A stretch of 64,000 bases of DNA from Acidobacteriota bacterium (GCA_022826825.1 JAJDUD010000061.1:248001-312000); one strand, 5' to 3'. Counted from the stretch's first letter, positions 28,315 through 36,934 are shown. Translations and numbers: made by a program. The notes: a model not told the origin generated them from the letters alone.

Positions 28315-28698
28315 GTGTTCAGCATCTCCGTCCGCGACCACGTGATGTGCTCCCACTCGCTCCGCGGCGAGATGTTCGGTCCGGCGCAGAACCGCCACGG
28401 GGCGACCTACGCGGTCACCGCCGAGTTTCGCGGCCCGGAACTGGACGAACACGGGGTGCTGCTCGACCTCGCCTGGGCGAAGGACGCGCTCGGAGAGGCG
28501 CTCGCGCCGCTCCGCTACGCCGACCTCGACGAGACGTTTCCGGGCGCGAACACCACCACCGAGTTCCTCGCCCGCTACGTGCACGGCGAGCTGGCGCGGC
28601 GTCTTCCGCCCGGCTTCGCCGGCGTGATCCGCGTGGAACTCGTCGAGAACCCGCTGATGGCGGCCGCCTACGAGGCCGCCGTCCCCACCCGTTCCTGA
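28315..28698 (+). CDS. 6-pyruvoyltetrahydropterin/6-carboxytetrahydropterin synthase-like (QueD family)
   Basis: 127 residues. It carries the usual pterin-synthase zinc motifs: His at DHVMCSHSL, then NRHGATYAV with the HGxxY motif, and the LDLAWAKDAL and NTTTEFLARYV segments; a late Glu (ELVENP) closes the active site. Start taken as GTG 28315, giving VFSISVRDHV, a family-like beginning; the ribosome site is weak. It precedes a transsulfuration enzyme by 11 bp. QueD makes the queuosine/archaeosine precursor from dihydroneopterin triphosphate. The pathway partners are not in the window, so the role is inferred. Confidence 0.75.
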   Translation: MFSISVRDHVMCSHSLRGEMFGPAQNRHGATYAVTAEFRGPELDEHGVLLDLAWAKDALGEALAPLRYADLDETFPGANTTTEFLARYVHGELARRLPPGFAGVIRVELVENPLMAAAYEAAVPTRS

Positions 28699-28709
28699 AA
28701 GGACTTCCC

Positions 28710-29867
28710 TTGGCTGACGACGACCGTTCCCAGAGCCTCGACACCCGCGCCGTCCACGAGGGCGCGCTCGCCCCCCGGCCGTTCGGCGCGGTTTCGACGC
28801 CGGTGTTCCAGACCGCGAACTTCGAGTACCACGGCGAGGAGTACCACGACGTGGGCTACCTGCGGCTCTCGAACAGCCCGAACCACGCGGTGCTCCACCA
28901 GCGGATCGCTTCGCTGGAGGGCGCCGAGGACGCCCTCGTCACCGGAAGCGGGATGGCGGCGATCTCCTCGGCGCTCATGACCTTCCTGGGCGCCGGGGAC
29001 CACCTGCTGGTCCAGGACGTGGTCTACGGCGGGACCGCCAACATGCTGGAGCACGACCTGCCGCGCTGGGGCATCAACCACACGAAGATCGATCCGCAGG
29101 ACCCGGCATCGTGGGACGCGGCGATGACGCCCACCACGCGGCTGATCTACGTGGAGACCCTGACCAACCCGCTGGTCCAGATGGCGGATCTCGAGGCGGT
29201 GGTCGCGTTCGCGCGGGCGAACGGGCTGGTCTCGATGATCGACAACACCTTCGCGAGCCCGGTGCTCTGCCGGCCGGCCGAACTCGGGTTCGATCTGGTG
29301 ATGGAGAGCGCCACGAAGTACATGAACGGGCACAACGACCTGGTGGCGGGGTCGGTCTCGGGGTCCGCGGAGCGCATCCGCCGGATCAAGCTCACGCTCG
29401 ACCACCTCGGCGGATCGCTCGATCCCCACGCCTGCGTGCTGCTCGAGCGGGGGCTCAAGACCATCGGCCTCCGGGTGCGCCGGCAGTCGGCGAACGCGCT
29501 GGAGCTGGCCCGCTTTCTGGAGGGCCGTCCGGAGATCGAGGAGGTCCACTACCCCGGTCTGGCGTCGCACGCCCAGCACGCCCGGGCGGCGCGCCTGCTG
29601 AGCGGCGGCTTCGGGGGGATGATGGCGTTTGTCCACGCGGGCGGCGGGGAGGACGCGGATGCCTTCGCGTCGCGCCTCGAGTTGCCCACGGTCGCGGCGA
29701 GCCTCGGCGGGGTCGAATCGCTGATCATCCGGCCCGCGGCCGCGATCCACAGCGGCCTGCCGCCCGAGGCCCGGGCGGAGATGGGGATCAACGAGGGGCT
29801 GATGCGGTTTTCGACCGGGGTGGAGGCGGCAGAGGACCTGATCGCCGACTTTGCGCAGGCGCTCTGA
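28710..29867 (+). CDS. Cystathionine beta-/gamma-lyase or related transsulfuration PLP enzyme
   Basis: 385 residues, normal for the Cys/Met metabolism PLP family. It has TPVFQTANFEYHG, GSGMAAISSALM and the PLP lysine in ESATKYMNGHNDLVAGSV (Lys203). The start is a TTG at 28710 with GAAAGGA upstream; no suitable ATG is in frame. Candidates are MetC, MetB and Met gamma-lyase, which can only be split by finer comparison. It ends 13 bp before the MT-A70 gene and may be co-transcribed. Confidence 0.88.
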   Translation: MADDDRSQSLDTRAVHEGALAPRPFGAVSTPVFQTANFEYHGEEYHDVGYLRLSNSPNHAVLHQRIASLEGAEDALVTGSGMAAISSALMTFLGAGDHLLVQDVVYGGTANMLEHDLPRWGINHTKIDPQDPASWDAAMTPTTRLIYVETLTNPLVQMADLEAVVAFARANGLVSMIDNTFASPVLCRPAELGFDLVMESATKYMNGHNDLVAGSVSGSAERIRRIKLTLDHLGGSLDPHACVLLERGLKTIGLRVRRQSANALELARFLEGRPEIEEVHYPGLASHAQHARAARLLSGGFGGMMAFVHAGGGEDADAFASRLELPTVAASLGGVESLIIRPAAAIHSGLPPEARAEMGINEGLMRFSTGVEAAEDLIADFAQAL

Positions 29868-29880
29868 CGGGAGCCTCGGC

Positions 29881-30477
29881 GTGGCGCGGACGAGCGGGCC
29901 GGCCTTTCCGCCCCTTCCCGGGGAACGCTTCGGGATCCTCTACGCGGACCCGCCCTGGGACTACAAGGGCCAGCTCCAGCACGCCGGCCCCGCGAGCGGC
30001 GATACCGGCGGGGCGATCCGGCACTACGCGACGGTCACGCTGGCCGATCTGAAGAAGCTGCCCGTCGCGTCCATCGCGGCGGCGGACTGCCTCCTCTTCC
30101 TGTGGGCGACCAGCCCCCACCTCGACCAGGCGATCGACCTCGGCAAGGCGTGGGGTTTCGACTGGGCCACGGTGGCCTTCGTCTGGGACAAGGAGCGGGT
30201 GAATCCGGGCTTTTACACGATGAGCCAGTGCGAGCTGTGCCTCGTGTTCCGGCGCGGCCGCATCCCGACGCCGCGGGGCGCCCGCAACGAGCGGCAGCTC
30301 GTCCGGGCGGAACGGGGGCCCCACTCGGCGAAGCCGGAGGAGGTGCGGCGGCGCATCGAGCGGATGTTCCCGGAGCAGCGGAAGATCGAGCTCTTCGCCC
30401 GACGGGAAGTGGAGGGCTGGACCGCCTGGGGGCTGGACGTCGGTGCGGAGCCGGAGCGCCGTCTCCTTACCGGATAG
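29881..30477 (+). CDS. MT-A70-family N6-adenine DNA methyltransferase
   Basis: 198 residues, the minimal size of prokaryotic MT-A70 proteins. Catalytic motif DPPW at 23-26 (GILYADPPWDYKG), then FLWATSPHL and VAFVWDKER, a HSAKPEEVRRRIE segment and KIELFARREVEGWTAWG, all hallmarks of the family. It has no restriction partner nearby, so it is a solitary adenine methylase, as often found in phages and accessory DNA. Start GTG 29881, 13 bp after the lyase gene; two upstream codons in frame are possible too. Confidence 0.85.
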   Translation: MARTSGPAFPPLPGERFGILYADPPWDYKGQLQHAGPASGDTGGAIRHYATVTLADLKKLPVASIAAADCLLFLWATSPHLDQAIDLGKAWGFDWATVAFVWDKERVNPGFYTMSQCELCLVFRRGRIPTPRGARNERQLVRAERGPHSAKPEEVRRRIERMFPEQRKIELFARREVEGWTAWGLDVGAEPERRLLTG

Positions 30478-30486
30478 AGTCAGGGC

Positions 30487-30906
30487 GTGGCTTGGTGGAT
30501 CTGGATTGGAGCCGGGATCGTCCTGGCTCTCGTTGAGTTGCTGGCCGGCGGCGAACTCTGGCTGCTCTTCGCCGGCGTCGCGGCGATCGTCGTGGGACTG
30601 CTGGCCGGCGCCGGGATGACCGACCTGGCGGCGCAGTTCCTGGTCTTCTCGGTGCTGGCGGTTTCGGCCTTCTTCGTGAGGCGGCGCCTCGCGCGGCCGG
30701 TGGGCACCGGCAAGGTGGGGAGCGAATCGCTGGTCGGAGAGATCGGTCCCGCCACCTCGACCATCCTGCCCGCCACGCCCGGCAACGTCGAGTTCCGGGG
30801 CTCTTCCTGGCCGGCGCGCAGCGCGACCGGACACGTGATCGAAGCCGGAACGGTCGTGCGCGTCGTGCGCATGGAGGGGATCACGCTGTTCGTCGAGCCG
30901 GAGTGA
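30487..30906 (+). CDS. NfeD-family membrane protein
   Basis: 139 residues. Three hydrophobic N-terminal segments (WWIWIGAGIVLALVELLAG, LWLLFAGVAAIVVGLLAG, FLVFSVLAVSAFFV) are followed by a basic link and a small OB-fold domain (VGEIGPATSTILPATPGNVEFRG ... GTVVRVVRMEGITLFVEP). This is the short NfeD form. It is 32 bp before an SPFH gene, the usual partner (nfeD with paraslipin/flotillin). The role is membrane organisation and protein quality control by analogy. Confidence 0.88.
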   Translation: MAWWIWIGAGIVLALVELLAGGELWLLFAGVAAIVVGLLAGAGMTDLAAQFLVFSVLAVSAFFVRRRLARPVGTGKVGSESLVGEIGPATSTILPATPGNVEFRGSSWPARSATGHVIEAGTVVRVVRMEGITLFVEPE

Positions 30907-30938
30907 GGCACTGACGGCACACGCCGTCCGGGGGAACC

Positions 30939-31880
30939 ATGGAATTCACGAGTTTTTCGATCGTCACCATCCTGATCGCGGTGGTCGCCGTGATCACGCT
31001 CTACCGGACCGCCCGGGTCGTGCCCCAGCAGCAGGTCTTCGTGGTGGAACGGCTGGGCCGCTACCGCACCAGCCTGCAGGCCGGCTTTCACATCCTGGTG
31101 CCGTTTCTGGACCGCGTCGCCTACAAGCACTCGCTGAAGGAGCGGGCCATCGACGTTCCCCAGCAGGTCTGCATCACCCGCGACAACGTCCAGATCGCCG
31201 TCGACGGGGTCCTCTATCTCCAGGTGGTGGACGCGCAGCGCGCCTCCTACGGCATCGGCGACTACGGGTTCGCCATCGCCCAGCTCGCGCAGACGACGCT
31301 CCGGAGCGAGGTCGGCAAGATCGATCTCGACCGCACCTTCGAGGAGCGGGCGGCGATCAACGCGTCGGTGGTCCAGGAAGTGGACCGCGCCAGCGACCCC
31401 TGGGGCGTGAAGGTCCTCCGCTACGAGATCCGCGACATCGCCCCGCCGCGGGACGTGCTGGCCGCGATGGAAAAGCAGATGCGCGCGGAACGCGAGAAGC
31501 GGGCCACCATCCTCGAGTCCGAGGCCGACCGCGAGTCCCAGATCAACCGCGCCGAGGGCGAGAAGCAGCGCGTCATCCGCGAGTCGGAGGCCCAGCGCCA
31601 GAGGCAGATCAACGAGGCCGAAGGCGAGGCCCACGCCATCCGCGCCGTCGCCGAGGCCACCGCCGAGGGGATCCGCAAGGTGGGCGAGGCCATTTCCTCC
31701 CCCGGCGGCCTCGACTCCGCCCGCATCCGCGTAGCCGAGCAGTACGTGTCAGAATTTGGCAACCTAGCCCGAACCAACAACACCATCATCCTCCCCTCCA
31801 ATCTCGCCGACGTGTCAGGTTTTGTCGCCACAGCCATGGAGGTCATCAAGGGCGCCGGCGCACCACCCGCGAAGTCCTAG
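30939..31880 (+). CDS. SPFH/Band 7 paraslipin-type protein
   Basis: 313 residues. One N-terminal membrane segment (IVTILIAVVAVITLY), then PQQQVFVVERLGRYRTSLQAGFH, the SPFH core with KIDLDRTFEERAAINASVV and ILRYEI-type sequence (here VLRYEIRDIAPPRDV), and a long charged coiled coil (about 175-250). The end is a conserved C-terminal tail typical of paraslipins (LPSNLADVSGFVA). It forms an operon with the NfeD gene. Its stop is followed within 10 bp by the 82-bp repeat array. Confidence 0.9.
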   Translation: MEFTSFSIVTILIAVVAVITLYRTARVVPQQQVFVVERLGRYRTSLQAGFHILVPFLDRVAYKHSLKERAIDVPQQVCITRDNVQIAVDGVLYLQVVDAQRASYGIGDYGFAIAQLAQTTLRSEVGKIDLDRTFEERAAINASVVQEVDRASDPWGVKVLRYEIRDIAPPRDVLAAMEKQMRAEREKRATILESEADRESQINRAEGEKQRVIRESEAQRQRQINEAEGEAHAIRAVAEATAEGIRKVGEAISSPGGLDSARIRVAEQYVSEFGNLARTNNTIILPSNLADVSGFVATAMEVIKGAGAPPAKS

Positions 31881-31886
31881 GCTGCA

Positions 31887-32214
31887 CACCGGCTTGGAAC
31901 GCCGGCCTCCGGCCGGCACGCGGCCCGCAGGGCCGCAGGGTGCGTAGGGCCGTTCAGCCTTCACAACGCACCGGCTTGGAACGCCGACCTCCGGTCGGCA
32001 CGCGGCCCGCAGGGCCGCAGGGTGCGGAGGACCGTTCACCCTTCACGACGCACCGGCTTGGAACGCCGGCCTCCGGCCGGCACGCGGCCCGCAGGGCCGC
32101 AGGGTGCGTAAGGCCGTTCAGCCTTCACGACGCACCGGCTTGGAACGCCGACCTCCGGTCGGCACGCGGCCCGCAGGGCCGCAGAGCGCGTCAGGCTGTT
32201 CCGCCGTGTGGCGC
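31887..32214 (+). repeat. 4 x 82-bp tandem array of REP-type hairpins with alternating stems
   Basis: Four units begin at 31887, 31969, 32051 and 32133, each exactly 82 bp apart, sharing CACCGGCTTGGAACGCC at their heads and CGGCCCGCAGGGCCGCAG in the middle. Each unit holds a perfect hairpin. In units 1 and 3 its stem is GCCGGCC/GGCCGGC; in units 2 and 4 it is GCCGACC/GGTCGGC. So one base pair has switched from G-C to A-T on both arms at once. The tails of units 1 and 3 also resemble each other, suggesting duplication of a 164-bp dimer. No spacers are present, so it is not a CRISPR array. Confidence 0.9.
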
Positions 32215-32415
32215 ACCGGCTGCGCCGGTGCTCCTGACGGGGAGGAGAGAATCACTCCGCACGTCAACGTCACGCCCTGCGCCGCGCTGTCGCGCAGCGC
32301 GTGCCGACCGGAGGTCGGCGTTCCAAGCCGGTGCCGCCATCCCGCTGGTCAACGGGACGCGGGGTAGCGCCTCCGCTCGCACGGCCGGGAAGAACGGCTA
32401 TCGTCCGCCCGCGGC
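32215..32415. repeat. Repeat-derived intergenic DNA with an inverted REP copy
   Basis: Starts with a small hairpin CACCGGCTGCGCCGGTGC, then carries an opposite-oriented copy of the array head (reads GTGCCGACCGGAGGTCGGCG then TTCCAAGCCGGTG) at about 32300-32335. Together with the tandem array it can fold into a long hairpin. No gene is supported. The same inverted copy is found again at about 32700-32752. Confidence 0.7.
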
Positions 32416-32628
32416 ATGAGGATGACGATCTCGCTTTCGGACGAACAGGCCGAACGGCTGAAGGCGCTGTGCCGGGATGAGGGCATCTCTCGTGCGGAGG
32501 CCGTCCGGCGTGCAGTGGACCGCTATCTGGAAGCTCAGCGGGGGCGGGAAGACGCGTTCGGGATGTGGCGGGAACGCGGGATCGAGGGTCTCGCCCACGA
32601 GCGACGACTCCGGAAAGAGTGGCGCTGA
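32416..32628 (+). CDS. Ribbon-helix-helix (CopG-like) antitoxin-type protein, orphan
   Basis: 70 residues: MRMTISLSDEQAERLKALCR is the strand-helix start of the RHH fold, followed by EGISRAEAVRRAVDRYL for the second helix and an acidic/basic tail (LAHERRLRKEWR). Such proteins usually bind DNA as dimers and block a PIN toxin from the next gene. No toxin frame follows: after the stop the DNA is repeat sequence up to the CoxL-like gene. So it is an orphan antitoxin, or a regulator in its own right. Confidence 0.7.
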   Translation: MRMTISLSDEQAERLKALCRDEGISRAEAVRRAVDRYLEAQRGREDAFGMWRERGIEGLAHERRLRKEWR

Positions 32629-32699
32629 GTCAGAAGGAACCGCCGGGTCTCGGACCGTTCCCAGCCGGGGGTGCCATGCCGCTGGTCAGCGTCGCGACG

Positions 32700-32755
32700 T
32701 GCGCTGCGCTGTTGCGCAGCGCGTGCCGACCGGAGGTCGGCGTTCCAAGCCATAT
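32700..32755 (-). repeat. REP unit, inverse orientation to the tandem array
   Basis: Plus-strand reading contains GCGTGCCGACCGGAGGTCGG followed by CGTTCCAAGCC, the reverse complement of the unit 2/4 type hairpin and head of the 82-bp array. A preceding hairpin (GCGCTGCGCTGTTGCGCAGCGC-like) replaces the array's second hairpin. It occupies the space where a toxin gene would lie, between the RHH gene and the CoxL-like gene stop. Confidence 0.75.
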
Positions 32756-32763
32756 GCGCTATT

Positions 32764-35085
32764 TCATTCGTCTGATCCGCGGCCCTGCATCGCGCGCCAG
32801 ACCTTTTCCGGCGTGAGCGGCGTATCGAGGTGCTCTACCCCGAAAGGCCTTAGCGCGTCCATCACCGCGTTGCAGACGGCCGGGGTGGAGCCGATGGTGG
32901 CGGCCTCGCCGATGCCCTTCACGCCGAGGGGGTTCACCGGGGTCGGGGTGACGGTGCGGTGGAGCTCGTACTTCGGCAGCATGTCGGCCTTGGGGACGGC
33001 GTATTCGAGGAGCGTCGGCGTCAGCAGGTTTCCGTCCGCGTCGTACACCGCGTCCTCGTAGAGCGCTTGGGCGATGCCCTGCGCGAGGCCGCCATGGACC
33101 TGCCCCTCGGCGAGCAGCGGGTTGATGACCTTCCCGCAGTCGTCCACCGAGATGTAGCGGATGATCTCGACCGCACCGGTATCGGGGTCGATCTCCACGG
33201 CGCAGAGGTGGGTCCCGAACGGGAACGTCTCGCCGGGCGGCTTGAAGTCCACGTCGGCGGTGAGGTCGGCCGAAGCCCCCTCGGGCGCCTCCGCCGAATA
33301 CGCGAACGCCGCGATCTCGGACCACCCGACCGCCCGCGCCGGTGAGCCGGCGACGAAGAAGCGGCCGTCCTCGAAACGAATGTCCTCGGTCGCGGCCTCC
33401 AGCAACCGGGCGGCGAGCGCCTTCGCCCGCTCGCGCACCGTTTCGGCGTTGTTGAAGATCGCCGCGCCTCCCACGGGCGCGCTGCGGCTGCCGAAGGTGC
33501 CGATCCCGCGGGGGCACTCGTCGGTGTCGCCGTGGAGCACGGTGACGTCGTCCAACCCGACCCCGAGCTGGTCGGCGGCGATCTGCGCCCAGGCGGTCTC
33601 GTGTCCCTGCCCGTGCGGCGAGGTCCCGCTGCGCACCGTGACCGCGCCGTCGGGCTCCACCGTGACCCCGCCGGCCTCCCAAGGGCCGAAACCGCAGATC
33701 TCCACGTAGCAGGCAAGGCCGATGCCGAGCGGCTTGCCGCCCTCGGCGCGCCGCCGGGCCTGCTCGGCGCGGAGCCCGGCGTAGTCGCCGGCCTCGAGCG
33801 CCTTGTCGAGCGCCTTCTCGTATTCGCCGCTGTCGTAGGTGAGGCCGGTCGCCGTCCGGTAGGGGAACTTGTGCGGCGGGATCAGGTTGCGGCGCCGGAT
33901 CTCCGCGGGATCGATCCCCAGCCGGCCGGCCAGCACGTCGAGCGCCCGCTCGATCAGGTAGGTGGCCTCCGGGCGGCCGGAGCCGCGGTAGGGCTCGTTC
34001 GGCGCGGTGTTCGTGAAGGCGCCGGTCGCGTGGGCATGCGCGGTGGCGACGTCGTAGGGCCCCACGATCATCGCCCCGGTGAGCGACGGGGTGGTGGGCC
34101 CGGGCCGGCTGAAGTAGGCGCCCGAGTCGTAGAGGACGTCCACGTCGCAGTGGCGGACCCGCCCGTCCCGCTCGGCCGCGACGTCCAGGGTCACGAACAG
34201 GTTGCGGCCGTGGGTGGTGGTCTGAAAGTCCTCGGTGCGGGTCGCGAACCAGCGCACCGGCCGGCCGAGCTTCAGCGCCAGCCAGGGGACCAGCACTTCC
34301 TCGGCGTAGAGGTTCGCCTTGGCGCCGAACCCGCCGCCCACCTCGGGGGCGATGGTCCGGAGGCGCTCCTCCGGGATCCCCAGGATGCGCGCCACGCTCG
34401 ACTTGACGCGGTGCGCGGACTGGGTGGAGGTCCACATGGTCACCCGGTCGCCGTCCACGCGGGCCGCGACCGCGCGCGCCTCCATGGCGCTCGGGATGAG
34501 CCGCTGGATCCGGAAATCGAGCGAGACCTCGACCTCCCCTTGCGCCGCCTCGGGCGCGCCGTCGGGGTGGAGTTCCCAGACGAACGCCCGGTTCCCCTCC
34601 GCCTCCTCGTAGAGGGGCTCCGCGCCCGCGGCCCGCGCCGCCCGGGAATCGCCCGCGCCGGGCAGGTCCCGGTAGTCCACGTCCACCAGCGCGGCGGCGT
34701 CGGCCGCCTGCGCGGCGGTCTCGGCCACCACGGCGACCACCGGATCGCCGACGGTGAGCACCTTCTTGTCGGCGAGCGCCCAGCGGGCGGGGATGTGAAG
34801 CTCGGTGAACGCTCCCCCGTCCGGGGCCTTGGCCACCGGGAAGGGCCGCTTCAGCGTCGGCAGGATGTCCGCCGCGGTGAACACGCCGGCGACACCCGGC
34901 GCGGCGGCGGCTTCCTCCGTCTCGATCGAGACGATCTCCGCGTGCGGATAGGGGCTCCGGACCACCGCGAGATGGAGCGCCCCGAGAAGCGGGATGTCCG
35001 GGGTGTACTGGGCCTGACCCGTGACCAGCCTCGGATCTTCCCGCCTCCGGACCCGCTCGCCGATGGTCTGGGTTCTGATCGCCAA
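32764..35085 (-). CDS. Xanthine-dehydrogenase/CoxL family molybdopterin-binding subunit
   Basis: 773 residues, full length for the large subunit of molybdenum hydroxylases. N-terminal region MAIRTQTIGERVRRREDPRL, then RSPYPHAEI; the active-site loop reads PYRGSGR, close to the AYRGAGR of form II CO-dehydrogenase-like enzymes and unlike AYxCSFR of true CoxL. The active Glu is in VKGIGEAATIGS. The protein oxidises a substrate at Mo using water. The [2Fe-2S] and FAD subunits normally beside it are not in the neighbouring genes, so it must recruit them from elsewhere or be a lone survivor. Function inferred; substrate unknown. Confidence 0.88.
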   Translation of the reverse strand: MAIRTQTIGERVRRREDPRLVTGQAQYTPDIPLLGALHLAVVRSPYPHAEIVSIETEEAAAAPGVAGVFTAADILPTLKRPFPVAKAPDGGAFTELHIPARWALADKKVLTVGDPVVAVVAETAAQAADAAALVDVDYRDLPGAGDSRAARAAGAEPLYEEAEGNRAFVWELHPDGAPEAAQGEVEVSLDFRIQRLIPSAMEARAVAARVDGDRVTMWTSTQSAHRVKSSVARILGIPEERLRTIAPEVGGGFGAKANLYAEEVLVPWLALKLGRPVRWFATRTEDFQTTTHGRNLFVTLDVAAERDGRVRHCDVDVLYDSGAYFSRPGPTTPSLTGAMIVGPYDVATAHAHATGAFTNTAPNEPYRGSGRPEATYLIERALDVLAGRLGIDPAEIRRRNLIPPHKFPYRTATGLTYDSGEYEKALDKALEAGDYAGLRAEQARRRAEGGKPLGIGLACYVEICGFGPWEAGGVTVEPDGAVTVRSGTSPHGQGHETAWAQIAADQLGVGLDDVTVLHGDTDECPRGIGTFGSRSAPVGGAAIFNNAETVRERAKALAARLLEAATEDIRFEDGRFFVAGSPARAVGWSEIAAFAYSAEAPEGASADLTADVDFKPPGETFPFGTHLCAVEIDPDTGAVEIIRYISVDDCGKVINPLLAEGQVHGGLAQGIAQALYEDAVYDADGNLLTPTLLEYAVPKADMLPKYELHRTVTPTPVNPLGVKGIGEAATIGSTPAVCNAVMDALRPFGVEHLDTPLTPEKVWRAMQGRGSDE

Positions 35086-35199
35086 GGGTGCGCCGTCCGA
35101 AGGGGCCGCGATTCTAACGACCGGCCCCCGCGTGACGCCGCAATAACGTCCCCGGCCAGGGCGTATTCGTCAGCACGCCCCCGCTTCCGACGCACCCGT

Positions 35200-36141
35200 A
35201 TGTCTTCCGAACCCCCCTCGACAGCGCCGCTCGCGCGCCTCTCCGGCGTCAGCCACCGCTACGGGAACGTGCTCGCGCTCGACCGCCTCGACCTCGAGGT
35301 CCGCGAGGGTGAGGTGCTCGCGGTCCTCGGCCCGAACGGCGCCGGCAAGACCACCGCGGTCAGCCTGCTGCTCGGCACGCTGACCCTCCAGTCCGGCGCC
35401 GCCCGGGTCTTCGGGAGCGCACCGGACGCCGCGGAGGTCCGTCTCCGCCGGGGCGCGATGCTGCAGGTCTCGGGGGTCCCCGAGACGCTCACCGTCGGGG
35501 AGCACCTGGCGCTCTTTCGCGCCTACTACCCGTCGCCCCTGCCGGCGGCGCGGCTCCTCGAAATGGCGGGGCTCCGGGAACTTCGCGACCGCCGGTTCGG
35601 GAAGCTCTCGGGCGGGCAGAAGCAGCGGGTGATGTTCGCGCTGGCGCTCGCCGGCGACCCCGAGCTGGTCTTCCTCGACGAGCCGACCGCGGGGCTGGAC
35701 CTGGACGGCCGGCGGCGTCTCTGGGACGAGATCCGTGGGCTCAAGGCCGCCGGCCGCACCGCGGTCCTCACCACGCACTACCTCGAGGAGGCGGACGCGC
35801 TCGCCGACCGGATCGCGGTGATCCACCGGGGACGGCTGATCGCCGAGGGGACCCCGGAGGAGATCAAGTCCCGCACCGCGGGGCGGGTGGTGCGCTGCGT
35901 CACGACGATCACCGCCGAAACGGCGCGCACCTTCCCGGAGGCCGCCGGCGCGGAGACCAAGGGACAGCACCTCGAAATCGTGACCTCCCAACCGGAGGCG
36001 CTGCTCCGCCGGATGTTCGCGCGCGACCCGGAACTCGGCGACCTGACGGTGGTCGGCGTCGGGCTCGAGGAGGCGTTCCTCGCGCTGACCGGCGAGCGCG
36101 GCCCGGACGGGAACGGCGCCGGGCCGGAGGGAGGGAGCTAG
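35200..36141 (+). CDS. ABC transporter ATP-binding protein (ABC-2 exporter type)
   Basis: 313 residues. Walker A GPNGAGKT (44-51), signature LSGGQ (136-140), Walker B FLDEPTAGLD (about 158-167) and the H-loop TTHYLEEADALADR are intact. A C-terminal ~80-residue accessory domain follows, typical of NatA/DrrA-like drug or lipid exporters. Start ATG 35200. The permease begins at the base after the stop (tag/GTG), so the two are translated together. Export substrate unknown. Confidence 0.92.
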   Translation: MSSEPPSTAPLARLSGVSHRYGNVLALDRLDLEVREGEVLAVLGPNGAGKTTAVSLLLGTLTLQSGAARVFGSAPDAAEVRLRRGAMLQVSGVPETLTVGEHLALFRAYYPSPLPAARLLEMAGLRELRDRRFGKLSGGQKQRVMFALALAGDPELVFLDEPTAGLDLDGRRRLWDEIRGLKAAGRTAVLTTHYLEEADALADRIAVIHRGRLIAEGTPEEIKSRTAGRVVRCVTTITAETARTFPEAAGAETKGQHLEIVTSQPEALLRRMFARDPELGDLTVVGVGLEEAFLALTGERGPDGNGAGPEGGS

Positions 36142-36930
36142 GTGGACGCATCCGCCCCGCCCGTCCTCCGCCGCAGGCTCTGGTGGCACGTCCGCATCGC
36201 CCTCCTGGAGACGCGGTTCCAGTTCCTGAGCTCGCTGCGCCTCCCCGCGTTCGCTGTCCCGACGCTGCTCTTCCCGGTGTTCTTCTACCTGTTCTTCGCC
36301 GTGGTGTTCCAGTCCGGGGGAGCGTCGCTCGTCGCGCCGACCTACATGCTCGCCACCTACGGCGTGTTCGGCGTCCTGGGTCCGTCGATCTTCGGCTTCG
36401 GGGTGGGGCTCGCCCAGGAACGCGACACGGGGGCGCTCCTGCTGAAGCGGACCACGCCGATGCCGGCCGGCGCCTTCCTGTTCGCGCGCGTCGGCACGGC
36501 GGCGATCTTCGGGGCGGTGGTGGTCGGCACGCTGTTCCTGCTCGCGGGATTCGCCGCCGGCGTCGAACTCCACCGCTCGCAGTGGTTCTCCCTCGCGGGC
36601 ATCATCCTGGCCGCCGTCCTGCCGTTCAGCGCGATCGGGCTGGCGATCGGCGCCTGGGCGAAGCAGCAGGCGGCGGTGGCGATCGTGAACTTGGCGTTCA
36701 TCGGGATGTCGCTGATCTCGGGACTCTGGGTGCCGATCTACATGCTCCCGAACGTCATGCAGGACATCGCCGTCGTCTTTCCGACCTTCCACCTCGGCCA
36801 ACTGGCGCTGAAGGTGATCGACCTCGATCTGGGTGGGCCCGTGTGGCTCCACCTCGTGCTCCTGGTCGGACAGACCGCGGTCTGCCTGGCGGTGGCGGCG
36901 GCGGGGTTCCGCCGGTTCTCGGGGCGGTGA
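36142..36930 (+). CDS. ABC-2 type transporter permease
   Basis: 262 residues with about six hydrophobic helices (for example TLLFPVFFYLFFAVVF and AVVVGTLFLLAGFAAG). The segment GLAQERDTGALLLKRTTPMP and later AFIGMSLISGLWVPIYMLP are hallmarks of ABC-2 membrane domains. Starts at GTG 36142, directly abutting the ATPase stop. It would form the pore with the upstream ATPase; the amidohydrolase follows 4 bp downstream, so three genes may form one operon. Confidence 0.88.
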   Translation: MDASAPPVLRRRLWWHVRIALLETRFQFLSSLRLPAFAVPTLLFPVFFYLFFAVVFQSGGASLVAPTYMLATYGVFGVLGPSIFGFGVGLAQERDTGALLLKRTTPMPAGAFLFARVGTAAIFGAVVVGTLFLLAGFAAGVELHRSQWFSLAGIILAAVLPFSAIGLAIGAWAKQQAAVAIVNLAFIGMSLISGLWVPIYMLPNVMQDIAVVFPTFHLGQLALKVIDLDLGGPVWLHLVLLVGQTAVCLAVAAAGFRRFSGR

Positions 36931-36934
36931 GGGG

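Noticed and set aside
27333-28325. Extension of the P450 frame upstream to make a fused protein
   Set aside because: The extension is the antisense/other-frame shadow of the hydratase gene and reads as Arg/Gly-rich noise.
31887-32214. Tandem repeats as a CRISPR array
   Set aside because: Units are contiguous and nearly identical along their whole 82 bp with no unique spacers and no cas genes nearby.
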